Shown in pieces: positions 37,193 through 45,152 of a DNA stretch of 64,000 bases. Each line of letters opens with the position of its first letter. Positions within the stretch are counted from its first letter, which is position 1. The DNA lies in NCBI GenBank assembly GCA_029262695.1, contig JAJCYV010000016.1, positions 1 through 64,000 of the forward strand, read 5' to 3'. Source of the DNA: Chloroflexota bacterium (GTDB taxonomy: Bacteria; Chloroflexota; Dehalococcoidia; SM23-28-2; RBG-16-64-32). The translations under genes were made by a program, and so were the position numbers. Below the pieces are notes generated by a model, which was not told the origin of the DNA, searched no databases, and saw nothing but the letters and a program-made list of their open reading frames with translations.

Positions 37193-37981
37193 CTACTCTT
37201 GCTCGGGTGGCGTAATGGGCTGCGGCCGTTCGCCCTTCGCGAACCGGGCAAGCCAGTCGCGCATGGCCGGGTCGGCGAGGCTGTCGCTGTGGACCTCCAG
37301 CTCGTGGCGCAGGCCCTCGTCAATCGGAAGCGTGAAGGCGTCGAGCGCGGCGCGGCGGTCGTTTCGCATCGCCGTCTGCGGGTACGTCGCCACCGTGCTG
37401 GCGATCTCCAGCGCACGATCAACGGCCGTCCCCTTCGGCACTACCTCCTGGACCAGTCCCATGCGCAGGGCGTGTCCGGCGCCGATCTGCGCGCCCGTGA
37501 TGATCAGATAGAGCGCGTTGCCCATGCCGACGATTGGCGGCAGGCGCTGCGTGCCGCCGTCTGCCAGCGGCACGCCCCAGCGCCGGTTCAGGACGCCGAA
37601 CTGCGCGTCCGCCGAGGCGATCCGGAAGTCGCACCAACAGGCTAGCTCCAGCCCGCCCGCCGTGCAGTAGCCGTTGATCGCGCCGATCACAGGCTTGCCG
37701 ATGTCGGTGATGCGGGAGAGGCCCATGGGCCCGGACTTGCCCGCACCGGGGCGTGTCATGAGCGAGTCGATGTTCTTGAGGTCGGCGCCCGAGCAGAAGG
37801 CCTGCTCGCCGGCCCCCGTCAGGACCATCACGGCCAGGTCGTCGCTCGCCTTGAACTCCTCCGTCGCCGCTTCCAGCAGTCCGGCGGTTTCACCGTCGAC
37901 GCAGTTGCGGACTTCCGGGCGGTTGATCGTTACGAGGAACGCCTGGCCCTGCGTTTCGGTGAGGACTTTCGGCCCGGCCAC
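37193..37981 (-). CDS. Enoyl-CoA hydratase/isomerase family protein
   Basis: 262-residue crotonase-fold protein. The oxyanion-hole segments are GAGEQAFCSGADLKNIDSL and INGYCTAGGLELACWCDFRI. A second-half motif, FGVLNRRWGVPLADGGTQRLP, places Asp/Gly at the position of the second catalytic Glu, so the exact reaction is uncertain. Start ATG 37981. Transcribed with the PPOX-like gene upstream (2-bp gap). Confidence 0.9.
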   Translation of the reverse strand: MAGPKVLTETQGQAFLVTINRPEVRNCVDGETAGLLEAATEEFKASDDLAVMVLTGAGEQAFCSGADLKNIDSLMTRPGAGKSGPMGLSRITDIGKPVIGAINGYCTAGGLELACWCDFRIASADAQFGVLNRRWGVPLADGGTQRLPPIVGMGNALYLIITGAQIGAGHALRMGLVQEVVPKGTAVDRALEIASTVATYPQTAMRNDRRAALDAFTLPIDEGLRHELEVHSDSLADPAMRDWLARFAKGERPQPITPPEQE

Positions 37982-37983
37982 CG

Positions 37984-38445
37984 TCAGTAACCGCCGGCGA
38001 GTTTGCGGTGGTCCCAGGAGACGACGCGCTCGATCTCCAGCCGCACGACGACGCGCTTCTTCGCCATCATCTTCACGCCGGCGATCGTCGCGTCGTTCAC
38101 CGGCAAGTTCTGGTATCGCGCGGACGCGGCGACGCCGAACTTGATCACTTCGTCCTCATCGTCGCTGATGTGCGCCCGGGCGATCAGCTCGACGCCGCGC
38201 AGGTTGGCATACACGTCGCCGTCCTCGACGAGGCAAGTGATGTGGTCGTCGCGGCGCAGGTTCACGATCTTCTGCGACTTGGCGAACGTCCAGAAGCAGA
38301 GCGCGCCGTCAACGAAGGCGTACCACATCGCCACGACGTGCGGCCGGCCGTCGGCGCCGATCGTGGCGACAGCCATCGTCCGCTGCTCCTCGAGGAAAGC
38401 GTCGACCTCCGCCTCGGTCATGCGTATCTTGTCGCGAGTTGACAT
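37984..38445 (-). CDS. PPOX/F420-dependent pyridoxamine 5'-phosphate oxidase-like protein
   Basis: 153-residue split-barrel flavin/F420-binding protein. VDAFLEEQRTMAVATIGADGRPHVVAMWYAF and FWTFAKSQKIVNLRRDDHITCLVEDG are the typical strands of the PPOX class (F420-dependent reductase branch). Length agrees. It lies in a leftward set with an enoyl-CoA hydratase and a DinB-like protein, and an LLM oxidoreductase is nearby, so F420 use in the organism is plausible but not proven. Confidence 0.85.
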   Translation of the reverse strand: MSTRDKIRMTEAEVDAFLEEQRTMAVATIGADGRPHVVAMWYAFVDGALCFWTFAKSQKIVNLRRDDHITCLVEDGDVYANLRGVELIARAHISDDEDEVIKFGVAASARYQNLPVNDATIAGVKMMAKKRVVVRLEIERVVSWDHRKLAGGY

Positions 38446-38454
38446 CGTTGCTCC

Positions 38455-38982
38455 TTAGCCGGAAGCCTGCGCCCTGGCGGCGGCATCGAGCACGTCGTTA
38501 ACGTGAGCGTTGACGTGCATGATGGCGACCAGGTTCAGTACCGTCGCCAGCGGGCCCTTGATGCCGCCGGCGCTCTTCACCTCCGTAGCGAATAGCTCGT
38601 CCTCCGTCGCCTCAATCGTACTGATCGTCGTCTCTCGGTTCTTGCGAAAGACCTCCAACAGTTCGGCGACAGTGTTGTCAGCGTAGCGCTCGATCTGGCG
38701 GTCGTTGTAGCTGTTGATGCCGCCCTTCGCCGGCTTCGAGGTCGCCGGCGCGTCCGGCTTCTTCTCCGGCGGACCGTTGCGGGCCAGGTCGATCAGCTTG
38801 GGATACGTCCACTCGATCGCCGCGATGTGGGCCAGTATCTGGCGGCCGTTCCAACCGCTTTCGTAGCAGCCGGCCTCGAGCGCCTCCGCCGGCAGCTCTT
38901 CGAGCTTCGATAGCAACTCTTCGCCGCTCGAACGCAGGCTCGCGAGGAGCTGGGCTTTGAGATCGGCGGGTTGGTCTGTCAT
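38455..38982 (-). CDS. DinB-like helical protein
   Basis: 175 residues. WNGRQILAHIAAIEWTYPKLI and VAIMHVNAHVNDVLDAAA give the His residues of a DinB/maleylpyruvate isomerase-type metal site. The middle carries a PDAPATSKPAKGG spacer. First gene of the leftward set with the PPOX-like and crotonase genes; starts with ATG preceded by AAGGAGG. Confidence 0.75.
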   Translation of the reverse strand: MTDQPADLKAQLLASLRSSGEELLSKLEELPAEALEAGCYESGWNGRQILAHIAAIEWTYPKLIDLARNGPPEKKPDAPATSKPAKGGINSYNDRQIERYADNTVAELLEVFRKNRETTISTIEATEDELFATEVKSAGGIKGPLATVLNLVAIMHVNAHVNDVLDAAARAQASG

Positions 38983-39084
38983 CGGGGTGCCTCCTTGACT
39001 CTTACGCGAGCGTGAGGCTACGCCTGCAGCGAAACGATGTCAAGTGACAGCGGTCACGGCTCCCGGCTGGCTCTCGCGGTGAGG

Positions 39085-39285
39085 CTAGTTCGCGCCCAGG
39101 CGAGGCGTGGGGCCGCGCTTCTTGCGGGCCGGCTTCGATCCGTTGGGGCCCTTGGCGGACGCTCGCCGGGCAAGTCCGTACGGCGCGTCGGTCTCGTAGG
39201 CGGCGCGCTTGCAATCGCAATAGAAGCACATGCCGCCAAAGAGATGGCGCTCGTAAGGGTGGTCGCAGTTAAGACAGCCGGTCAC
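39085..39285 (-). CDS. Small CxxC zinc-ribbon-like protein
   Basis: 66 residues from GTG 39285, with GAGG about 10 bp upstream; a TTG at 39309 is a weaker alternative. The N-terminal half holds CLNCDHPYERHLFGGMCFYC, a CxxC...CxxC (then C) pattern suited to one zinc. The C-terminal half is Arg/Lys/Gly/Pro-rich and basic (KPARKKRGPTPRLGAN), suggesting nucleic acid contact. No known family assigned. Confidence 0.6.
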   Translation of the reverse strand: MTGCLNCDHPYERHLFGGMCFYCDCKRAAYETDAPYGLARRASAKGPNGSKPARKKRGPTPRLGAN

Positions 39286-39408
39286 AGATAAAATACCTCG
39301 GATCGTCAATATAAGCCGATTTCGGCGGGCGTTTGCAAGCGGGCAGGGCCCTAATCGGCGGATTCAAACGCTTTTCCTACGAGCTGGGCCCAGGGGTTCG
39401 CAGGCACC

Positions 39409-39933
39409 TCACAGCGGAAAGGCCGGCACTTCGGCCATTTCGACGCGCTCGAAGCCGTCGCCGATGGCTATGCGATACCGCTGCCCGCGGTGCGCCAGAA
39501 GCGGTAGATCGACCCCGAGCGAACTAGCTATTCGGTGCCCAACCTCCGGGATAAGGTCGCCGTGAGAGCAGGCGATGACGCGCCCCTCAGGCTGCCGTAA
39601 GGCGATCTCGCGCAACGCCGCTTCGCCGCGTTTCACCATCGCTCCGTGGCACTCGCCCGGTTGCTCTTCGGCGAGCGATGGCAGCGTCTCGACCGGCAGG
39701 CCCGTCGCCTCGGCGATCGGCTCGATCGTCATCCGGCAGCGGAGGGCGGGACTCGCGAAGAGTCGGACGACGGGCGAAATGAGTAGCGCGTCGCGCAGGG
39801 CCTCGGCTTGCCGCTTGCCGAAATCGCTCAGCGGGCGCTCGTCCTGATCGCCGCGCCACTGGCCTCGGTCGCCGGCGTCGACGTGCGGGACGAGTTCGAT
39901 TACGAGCTTCTGCCGTACGTCTTTTCGAGCCAC
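39409..39933 (-). CDS. Histidine phosphatase-like protein lacking the RHG arginine
   Basis: About 174 residues from GTG 39933, overlapping the end of the upstream gene by 34 bp; no better start was found. The fold is that of SixA/phosphoglycerate mutase-type phosphatases: DAGDRGQWRGDQDERPLSDFG, FASPALRCRMTIEPIAEATG and the late catalytic His in VIACSHGDLI. The first motif, normally [LV]xRHADAGDR, reads LVPHVDAGDR, so the catalytic Arg is Pro. Activity is therefore doubtful. Function unknown. Confidence 0.75.
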   Translation of the reverse strand: MARKDVRQKLVIELVPHVDAGDRGQWRGDQDERPLSDFGKRQAEALRDALLISPVVRLFASPALRCRMTIEPIAEATGLPVETLPSLAEEQPGECHGAMVKRGEAALREIALRQPEGRVIACSHGDLIPEVGHRIASSLGVDLPLLAHRGQRYRIAIGDGFERVEMAEVPAFPL

Positions 39934-40685
39934 TGCGCCCACGTGATCCTTCCGGACTTGTTTTCGGGGCAGATGTTGAGACCCTTCGCGAACTGGCCCA
40001 GCGGGCCCAGCGCCGGCACCGGCACCCGGACGGCGCGGACACCGCTGACCTTGAGCCACGGCTTCGCGATCTCGGCCGCCGTCAGCACCTCCGGCCCGCC
40101 GATGTCCGGCAGGCGTCCAGACGGGCCGGTCTCCACCGTCTCGGCCATGTGCCGGGCGACCTCGCTGGTGTCGATGAGCTGGAACCTGGCCGCTCCCGGC
40201 ACGAAAAGGAACGGCCCGCGCCTGAATAGTGTGCGCATGAAGGCGTCGAGCAGCGAGTGGAACTGCGTGGCGCGCAGGATCGTGTACGGCACGCCGGACG
40301 CCTCGATCGCCTGCTCCGCCGCGTACTTCGCCCTGTAGTAGGGCAGGGTCATGCGGTCGACGCCGACGATCGAGATGTAGTAGAAGTGGCCGGCGCCGGC
40401 CGCCTTTGCCGCTTTGAGCAGGCGCTTCGTCCCCGCGACGTCGGCTTCCTGTGTCTTCTTGAACGGGCTGGAAGCGCAGTGGACGATCGTCTCGATGCCT
40501 GCAACTGACTCCGCCAGCCCGTCGCCCGTGAGGAGATCGCCCTGCGCCCACTCCAGGCCAGCCGCCAGATCTTCGGGCTCCGGGCGGCTGCTCCCGATCC
40601 GCACGTCGTGACCCGCGCTCTGCAGGAGCGGCACCAGTTCGCTGCCCAGGCCACCCGCTCCGCCGGTCACCAGTATTCGCGTCAT
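39900..40685 (-). CDS. NAD(P)-binding atypical SDR (NmrA/epimerase-like)
   Basis: 261 residues. ILVTGGAGGLGSELVPLLQ is the Rossmann loop; IETIVHCASSPFKKTQEADV and YYRAKYAAEQAIEASGVPYTILRATQFHSLLD are typical of the atypical SDR5/NmrA-like group, with a YxxxK-like YYRAKY. The C-terminal part resembles NAD(P)H-binding epimerase-like proteins. Substrate unknown. Followed by the phosphatase-like gene. Confidence 0.87.
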   Translation of the reverse strand: MTRILVTGGAGGLGSELVPLLQSAGHDVRIGSSRPEPEDLAAGLEWAQGDLLTGDGLAESVAGIETIVHCASSPFKKTQEADVAGTKRLLKAAKAAGAGHFYYISIVGVDRMTLPYYRAKYAAEQAIEASGVPYTILRATQFHSLLDAFMRTLFRRGPFLFVPGAARFQLIDTSEVARHMAETVETGPSGRLPDIGGPEVLTAAEIAKPWLKVSGVRAVRVPVPALGPLGQFAKGLNICPENKSGRITWAQWLEKTYGRSS

Positions 40686-40700
40686 CTCGGGGACTCCACG

Positions 40701-41648
40701 CTAGCTGAACGCCGGCATCACTTCTTCGGCGAAGCGCCGCGCGGGTTCCGCGAAGAAGCGCGGCCAGAGCGCGACGTACATCTCCTCGACGCCGGCGTCC
40801 TCGTAGCGCTTGACCTGCTCCGAGATCTCTTCCGGCCCGCCGATCAGCAACGCGTCGGCCGCTTCCTCCGGCGTGCTGCCGAGCGCTGCCGACATCCCCT
40901 GCAATACGCGCTGGCGGAAGGCCGGGTCTTCGTTCAGGAAGAGCGGCGCCTGGATCGTGCGCTTGATCGTGCCCGGGTCGCGGCCGACGGCCTCGCAGTG
41001 CTTGTCCAGCACCTCGAACTTGTGCTTTACCTCAGCCGGCGTGCCCATGACGTTGGCGATGTCTGCGTAGTGGGCGACGATGCGCAGCGTGCGCTTCTCG
41101 CCGCCGCCGCCGATGAGGATCGGCGGGTGTCCGCCTCCGGCGGACTGGACGTTCGGCGGGTTGTAAGGCGGCCGGTCGAGCGAGTAGTACTCGCCGGTCC
41201 AGGAAGGGCGGTCCTCGGTCCACACCGTCTTGATCAGGTGCGCCGCCTCCTCCAGCCGGTCGAGGCGCTCCTTGACGGGCGGCAGGTTGATGCCGAACGC
41301 CCTGTGCTCGTACTCGTGCCAGCCGGCGCCGAGGCCGAAGATCAGCCGCCCGCCGGAGATCTGGTCGACGGTCGTCGCCTGCTTGGCGAGGACGGCGGGG
41401 TGACGGTAGGTGTTGCCGGTGACGAGGATGCCCAGCTTCACCCGCGAAGTCGCCTGGGCGAGCGCGGCGAGCGCGGTCCAGCCCTCCATGCATGGCCCTT
41501 CGGAGCCAAATTCCTGGCCGAAGCCGCTTACGAAGTGGTCCATCAGCCAGAGCGAGTCGAACGCCGACCCGCCGTCGAGGTCTTTCCAGAAGTCGACAAG
41601 CTCCTGCCAGGTCACTCCCGATTGGTTTGCCACTGCTCCGAACTTCAT
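40701..41648 (-). CDS. LLM class (F420- or FMN-dependent) oxidoreductase
   Basis: 315 residues from ATG 41648 (MKFGAVANQSGVTWQELVDF); the longer reading to 41708 was dropped. Luciferase-like barrel: FDSLWLMDHFVSGFGQEFG, LGILVTGNTYRHPAVLAKQATTVDQISGGRLIFGLGAGWHE, and the C-terminal ISEQVKRYEDAGVEEMYVA. This matches F420-dependent members common in actinobacteria and Chloroflexi. Substrate unknown. Divergent from the gene at 41860. Confidence 0.9.
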   Translation of the reverse strand: MKFGAVANQSGVTWQELVDFWKDLDGGSAFDSLWLMDHFVSGFGQEFGSEGPCMEGWTALAALAQATSRVKLGILVTGNTYRHPAVLAKQATTVDQISGGRLIFGLGAGWHEYEHRAFGINLPPVKERLDRLEEAAHLIKTVWTEDRPSWTGEYYSLDRPPYNPPNVQSAGGGHPPILIGGGGEKRTLRIVAHYADIANVMGTPAEVKHKFEVLDKHCEAVGRDPGTIKRTIQAPLFLNEDPAFRQRVLQGMSAALGSTPEEAADALLIGGPEEISEQVKRYEDAGVEEMYVALWPRFFAEPARRFAEEVMPAFS

Positions 41649-41732
41649 GGCGTCCTCGCTCTCTGTTTCGGTGAAAATGGGGCCTGGGCGGCGTCCGCGT
41701 GCGCGCAATCACCGCCGGAACGGATTGGCGCT

Positions 41733-41753
41733 CAGCTTAGCACACGCTAACTG
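41733..41753. promoter_or_regulatory. Operator-like palindrome between divergent genes
   Basis: CAGCTTAGC-ACAC-GCTAACTG: TTAGC pairs with GCTAA and CAG with CTG, with one bulged base. It lies in the gap between the divergent LLM oxidoreductase and DUF6125-like genes and could be a repressor site. No such repressor is identified here. Confidence 0.35.
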
Positions 41754-41859
41754 AATGGAGTTAGATACATATCGGACACAGGCGAGTCAAACCTTGACGC
41801 GCACGTGAAGGTTCCCGCACAATGCGACTGCGAACGCCGCAGCGCAAAGGAGAGCCGCG

Positions 41860-42423
41860 ATGAGTGACGGCGGATCCGAGCCAGACCTGAAGAAACGTGC
41901 GAGAGAGATGAAAGACCGCCTCTCCTGTGACGAGCGGGAGGCGCTGCTGATCAAGCTCTGGATGACCCACGACTCTCGCTGGTTCGCGGCGGCGGCGATG
42001 GAGTGCGGGATGGAGACGACGAACCGTCTCAACCAGACGGCGGCACGTGAGATGGGGAAGAGAGAGGCGCCGCGGCTGCTTCGCGCTTTCGAGATGTCAC
42101 CCGTCAGGAACCGCGACGACTTCGTGGCCGCGTATGAGGCGTTCATCGGCCTGCTCGGCCCCGACCTGCTGGACTACGAGGCGGAGTTGATCGGCGACGA
42201 TTCCTATGACCTCAAGGTGAAGCGTTGCTTCGCGTTCGATCAGGTGACGAAGGCTGGCGTGGCGCAGCAGTACGACTGCGGAATCCTGCCCCGGGTCACC
42301 GGCTGGCTCGAAGGACTCGGGCTTGAGCACGAACTGAGCCCGGCGATTGGGCCCTGCCTTATGGCGGCCGGAAAAGACTGCGTCTACCGGGTGACGGTTA
42401 AGCCCTCACCGCCGCACGATTGA
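41860..42423 (+). CDS. DUF6125-like conserved protein (possible L-2-amino-thiazoline-4-carboxylic acid hydrolase relative)
   Basis: 187 residues. Helical N-terminus (DEREALLIKLWMTHDSRWFAAAAMECGMETTNRL) and a C-terminal alpha/beta part with KVKRCFAFDQVTKAGVAQQYDCGI and LPRVTGWLEGLG. The pattern matches proteins annotated as DUF6125 and resembles the ATC hydrolase fold family by recall only. No catalytic residues are assigned. The downstream gene runs in the opposite direction with stops 7 bp apart. Confidence 0.6.
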   Translation: MSDGGSEPDLKKRAREMKDRLSCDEREALLIKLWMTHDSRWFAAAAMECGMETTNRLNQTAAREMGKREAPRLLRAFEMSPVRNRDDFVAAYEAFIGLLGPDLLDYEAELIGDDSYDLKVKRCFAFDQVTKAGVAQQYDCGILPRVTGWLEGLGLEHELSPAIGPCLMAAGKDCVYRVTVKPSPPHD

Positions 42424-42430
42424 GGTTGCC

Positions 42431-43804
42431 TCACTCGGCGGCGGGCGGTTCGATCCCGAGCTGCTTCCGGTAGTCCTTCTCCATGCCGCCCAGCGCGCCC
42501 ATCTGCTCGTAAGAGACCAGCGGCCACTGCACGAACATGCGCATGACCGGCAGCGGCACGGCCGGCGCCGGCATATCGCCGATCACCTTGCTTTCTTCGA
42601 GGCCGCTCAGCTCCTCCTCGCTCATGCCCAGCAGGCCCTGGAGCACCTCGCGGTTGTGCTCGCCGAGCTTCGGTGCGGGCTGCGCGCTCCGCATCTCGAA
42701 CGCGGAGAACTTCGCGCCGACCTGGTGCGGCACAGGCCTCGGGCCCTGCTCTGTCTCGACGCGGTCGAAGAAGCCGCGCTCCCGAAGGTGCGGGTCGAGC
42801 AGCGCCTGCTTTGGGTTGAGCACGGCGGCGGCAGTGACACCAGCCTTCTGGAGGAGGTGCATCGCTTCGTACTGGTCCTGCTCGCGCGTCCAGCCGGCGA
42901 TCAGCTCGTCCAGCGCGTCGTGGTGTTCCCGGCGGGACGCGAGATCGGCGAAGCGTTCGTCGGAGGCCCACTCCGGATTGCCGGTCGCCTCGCAAAAAGC
43001 GCGCCATTCGTCGTCGTCGGCGACGGTGAGGACGAGCCAGTTGTCGGTGCCTGAGCACGGATAGCAGCCCTGCGGCGCGTACCAGTGGCTGCGGTTGCCG
43101 ATGCGCCGCGGCTCGCGATTGTTCATCGCGTAGTCCATCAGCGCGTAGCCGACGACGGGCATGGCCGCTTCCTGCTCCGAGAGGTCGATGTACTGGCCCT
43201 TGCCGGTGCGCCGGCGGTAGTGGAGTGCGCTCAACACGGCGCCGGCGCCGACGATGCCGGAGTACGGGTCGGTGAACGAAATGCCGGTGCGTAGCGGATC
43301 GCCTCCTGCGTAGCCCGTGATCGACGAAAGCCCGGCCGCTGGCTCCAGGCCCATGCCGTAGCCCGAGAAGTCCCGCCAGGGGCCGTCCTGCCCGTAGCCG
43401 GAGAGGCTGATCATGATGATGTCCGGCTTGATCTTGGTCAGCGAATCGTAGCCCAGGCCGAACTTGTCCATGACGCGCGGCGTGAAGCTCTCGGCGATGA
43501 TGTCGCACTCCGCGACCAGCCGCTTCACGATGTCGGCACCGGTTCCGCCGTTCTCTTCGCTGAGGTCGAGCGTAAGCGAGCGCTTGCCGCCGTTGCGCAG
43601 CAGGAAGTAGCCGGCCTTGTTCCAGTAGTCGTCCTCGCTGCTGTTCTCCGGCATCACAAAGTTGCGTGTGATGTCCATCCGTGTCAGGCCCTCGACCTTG
43701 ATCACGTCCGCGCCGAGGTCGGCGAGCATCCGCGTGCAGGTCGGCCCCGCGTAGACCTGCGAGAAGTCGAGCACGCGGATGCCGTCGAGGGGCAGGCCGC
43801 TCAC
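42431..43804 (-). CDS. CaiB/BaiF family CoA-transferase
   Basis: 457-residue formyl-CoA transferase (family III) type protein. IRVLDFSQVYAGPTCTRMLADLGADVIKVE is the N-terminal CoA-binding start; FTDPYSGIVGAGAVLSALHYR holds the likely catalytic Asp. KAGVTAAAVLNPKQALLDPHL matches the family C-terminal domain. Start overlaps the stop of the upstream paralogue by 4 bp, so the two are probably subunits of one transferase or a tandem pair. Substrate acid unknown. Confidence 0.92.
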   Translation of the reverse strand: MSGLPLDGIRVLDFSQVYAGPTCTRMLADLGADVIKVEGLTRMDITRNFVMPENSSEDDYWNKAGYFLLRNGGKRSLTLDLSEENGGTGADIVKRLVAECDIIAESFTPRVMDKFGLGYDSLTKIKPDIIMISLSGYGQDGPWRDFSGYGMGLEPAAGLSSITGYAGGDPLRTGISFTDPYSGIVGAGAVLSALHYRRRTGKGQYIDLSEQEAAMPVVGYALMDYAMNNREPRRIGNRSHWYAPQGCYPCSGTDNWLVLTVADDDEWRAFCEATGNPEWASDERFADLASRREHHDALDELIAGWTREQDQYEAMHLLQKAGVTAAAVLNPKQALLDPHLRERGFFDRVETEQGPRPVPHQVGAKFSAFEMRSAQPAPKLGEHNREVLQGLLGMSEEELSGLEESKVIGDMPAPAVPLPVMRMFVQWPLVSYEQMGALGGMEKDYRKQLGIEPPAAE

Positions 43805-44955
43805 TCCGCTGCCTCCGGAACTTCTGCGGAGTCTGCGCCGAGGGCCGGCGCCGGGCCGGACGCCAGCGGCGTCTCCGACATGCGGAAGACGGTGCCGATC
43901 GCGGGCAGCCTGCCCACGCCCGGCTGGTCGATCTCGCCGAAGAAGCGCCGCTCAGCCAGGTGGTCGCTCTCAAACAGCGTCTGCGGCGACATCACGGCGG
44001 CGAAGGGGACGCGCAGCTCCTGCGCGCGCGTCAAGAGGTCGAGCCAGTCGTGCTCCATCAGGTACGGGCGGAGGATCTTCTCGAACTCCTCCCACTGGAG
44101 CGTGCGCAGCCAGAGGTTCTGGAAAAGCGGGTGCTCCTCCAGCTCTGGCTGCTCCAGCAGGATCGCCATCATCAGCGGGAAGCCCGTCGCGCCGCCGATG
44201 ACGACGATGTGGCCGTCGCGGCAGGGAAAGATCTCGCTCGGATAGGCTGGAAAGTGGTGGCGCGAGTAGAAGCGCCTGCGGATCGCGCCCAGCCAGGCGT
44301 ACATCGTCGTGTTGTACTCGTCGGCCGAACCCAGCGCTTCGAGGCAGGAGACGTCGATGTGCTGGCCGGCGCCGGTCTCGGCGCGGTGTTCCAGAGCCGC
44401 CAGGACCGAGACCCAGGCGTGAAGGCCGCCGAAGTAGTCGGCCGGCTCGCCGCCAGTGGCCAGCGGCTCCTTGTCCGGGTCGCCGGTGACGTACATCAGT
44501 CCGGAAAGCGCCATGCAGGTTAGCGAGTTGCCCCTGAACTGCGCGTACGGGCCCGTCTGTCCGAACGGCGTCACCGAACAGTACACGAGCTTCGGGCACG
44601 TGCCGGAGATGTCGCCGAAGTCGAGGCCCAGCTCCGCCATGCGGCCCGGCGTCTCGCTCTCGATCAGGACGTCGGCTGAGGCGAGTAGCCTGCGCAGCAC
44701 GGCGCGGCCTTCGTGCGAGTCGAGGTCAAGCGTGACGCTCTGCTTGTTGCCGTTGAGGTGGATGAAAAGGCCGCTCTTCTCCGGATCCGGAACGTCGCCC
44801 GGAAAGGGGCCCAACCGGCGCGTGAAGTCGCCCTCCGGCGGCTCCACCTTGATCACCTCGGCGCCGAGGTCGGCGAGCAGCCGGGCGCAGTAGGGCCCGG
44901 CGATTCCCTGCGAAAGGTCGATAACACGCAGGCCGTCGAGCGCGGAGTCAGTCAT
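43801..44955 (-). CDS. CaiB/BaiF family CoA-transferase
   Basis: About 384 residues from ATG 44955; an in-frame TTG at 44970 is less likely. LRVIDLSQGIAGPYCARLLADLGAEVIKVEPPEGD and GGEPADYFGGLHAWVSVLAALEHR (likely catalytic Asp) define the family. ELRVPFAAVMSPQTLFESDHLAERRFF matches the C-terminal domain. Translationally coupled to the second transferase gene; the pair resembles two-subunit family III transferases. Confidence 0.92.
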   Translation of the reverse strand: MTDSALDGLRVIDLSQGIAGPYCARLLADLGAEVIKVEPPEGDFTRRLGPFPGDVPDPEKSGLFIHLNGNKQSVTLDLDSHEGRAVLRRLLASADVLIESETPGRMAELGLDFGDISGTCPKLVYCSVTPFGQTGPYAQFRGNSLTCMALSGLMYVTGDPDKEPLATGGEPADYFGGLHAWVSVLAALEHRAETGAGQHIDVSCLEALGSADEYNTTMYAWLGAIRRRFYSRHHFPAYPSEIFPCRDGHIVVIGGATGFPLMMAILLEQPELEEHPLFQNLWLRTLQWEEFEKILRPYLMEHDWLDLLTRAQELRVPFAAVMSPQTLFESDHLAERRFFGEIDQPGVGRLPAIGTVFRMSETPLASGPAPALGADSAEVPEAAE

Positions 44956-45063
44956 GAAGGAGGCATCCAATCATTCGAGGCACGGGGCGGATAATAGCAG
45001 GGAACGCGAAACGCGAACAAGGATGCGGCCAGCGAGAGCCTCAATAGGAGCAGTGAGTTGGTC

Positions 45064-45096
45064 CCGCTCATGGTGAGGCTCTCGAACCATGAGCGG
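45064..45096. repeat. REP-like palindrome, family C
   Basis: CCGCTCATGGT and ACCATGAGCGG are perfect 11-bp arms around the loop GAGGCTCTCGA. The same loop, in reverse complement, with different but matched inner stem bases occurs at 52887-52919. Located in the gap between divergent CoA-transferase and crotonase genes. Confidence 0.8.
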
Positions 45097-45127
45097 AGCA
45101 CCGGAATTCCTGCGTAAGCGCGCCGTT

Positions 45128-45136
45128 TGCTAAAAT
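45128..45136 (+). promoter_or_regulatory. Extended -10 promoter element for the crotonase gene at 45153
   Basis: TGCTAAAAT matches the extended -10 form TGnTANNNT. It predicts transcription from about 45143, giving a leader of only about 10 nt before ATG 45153, with no ribosome binding site visible. No clear -35 hexamer. Confidence 0.45.
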
Positions 45137-45152
45137 CGCCTCGCTGGCCAAC

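Noticed and set aside
39934-40551. Upstream part of the long frame containing the phosphatase-like gene
   Set aside because: It overlaps the NmrA-like gene in another frame and is low-complexity Arg/Gly-rich; real homology begins only after about 39910.
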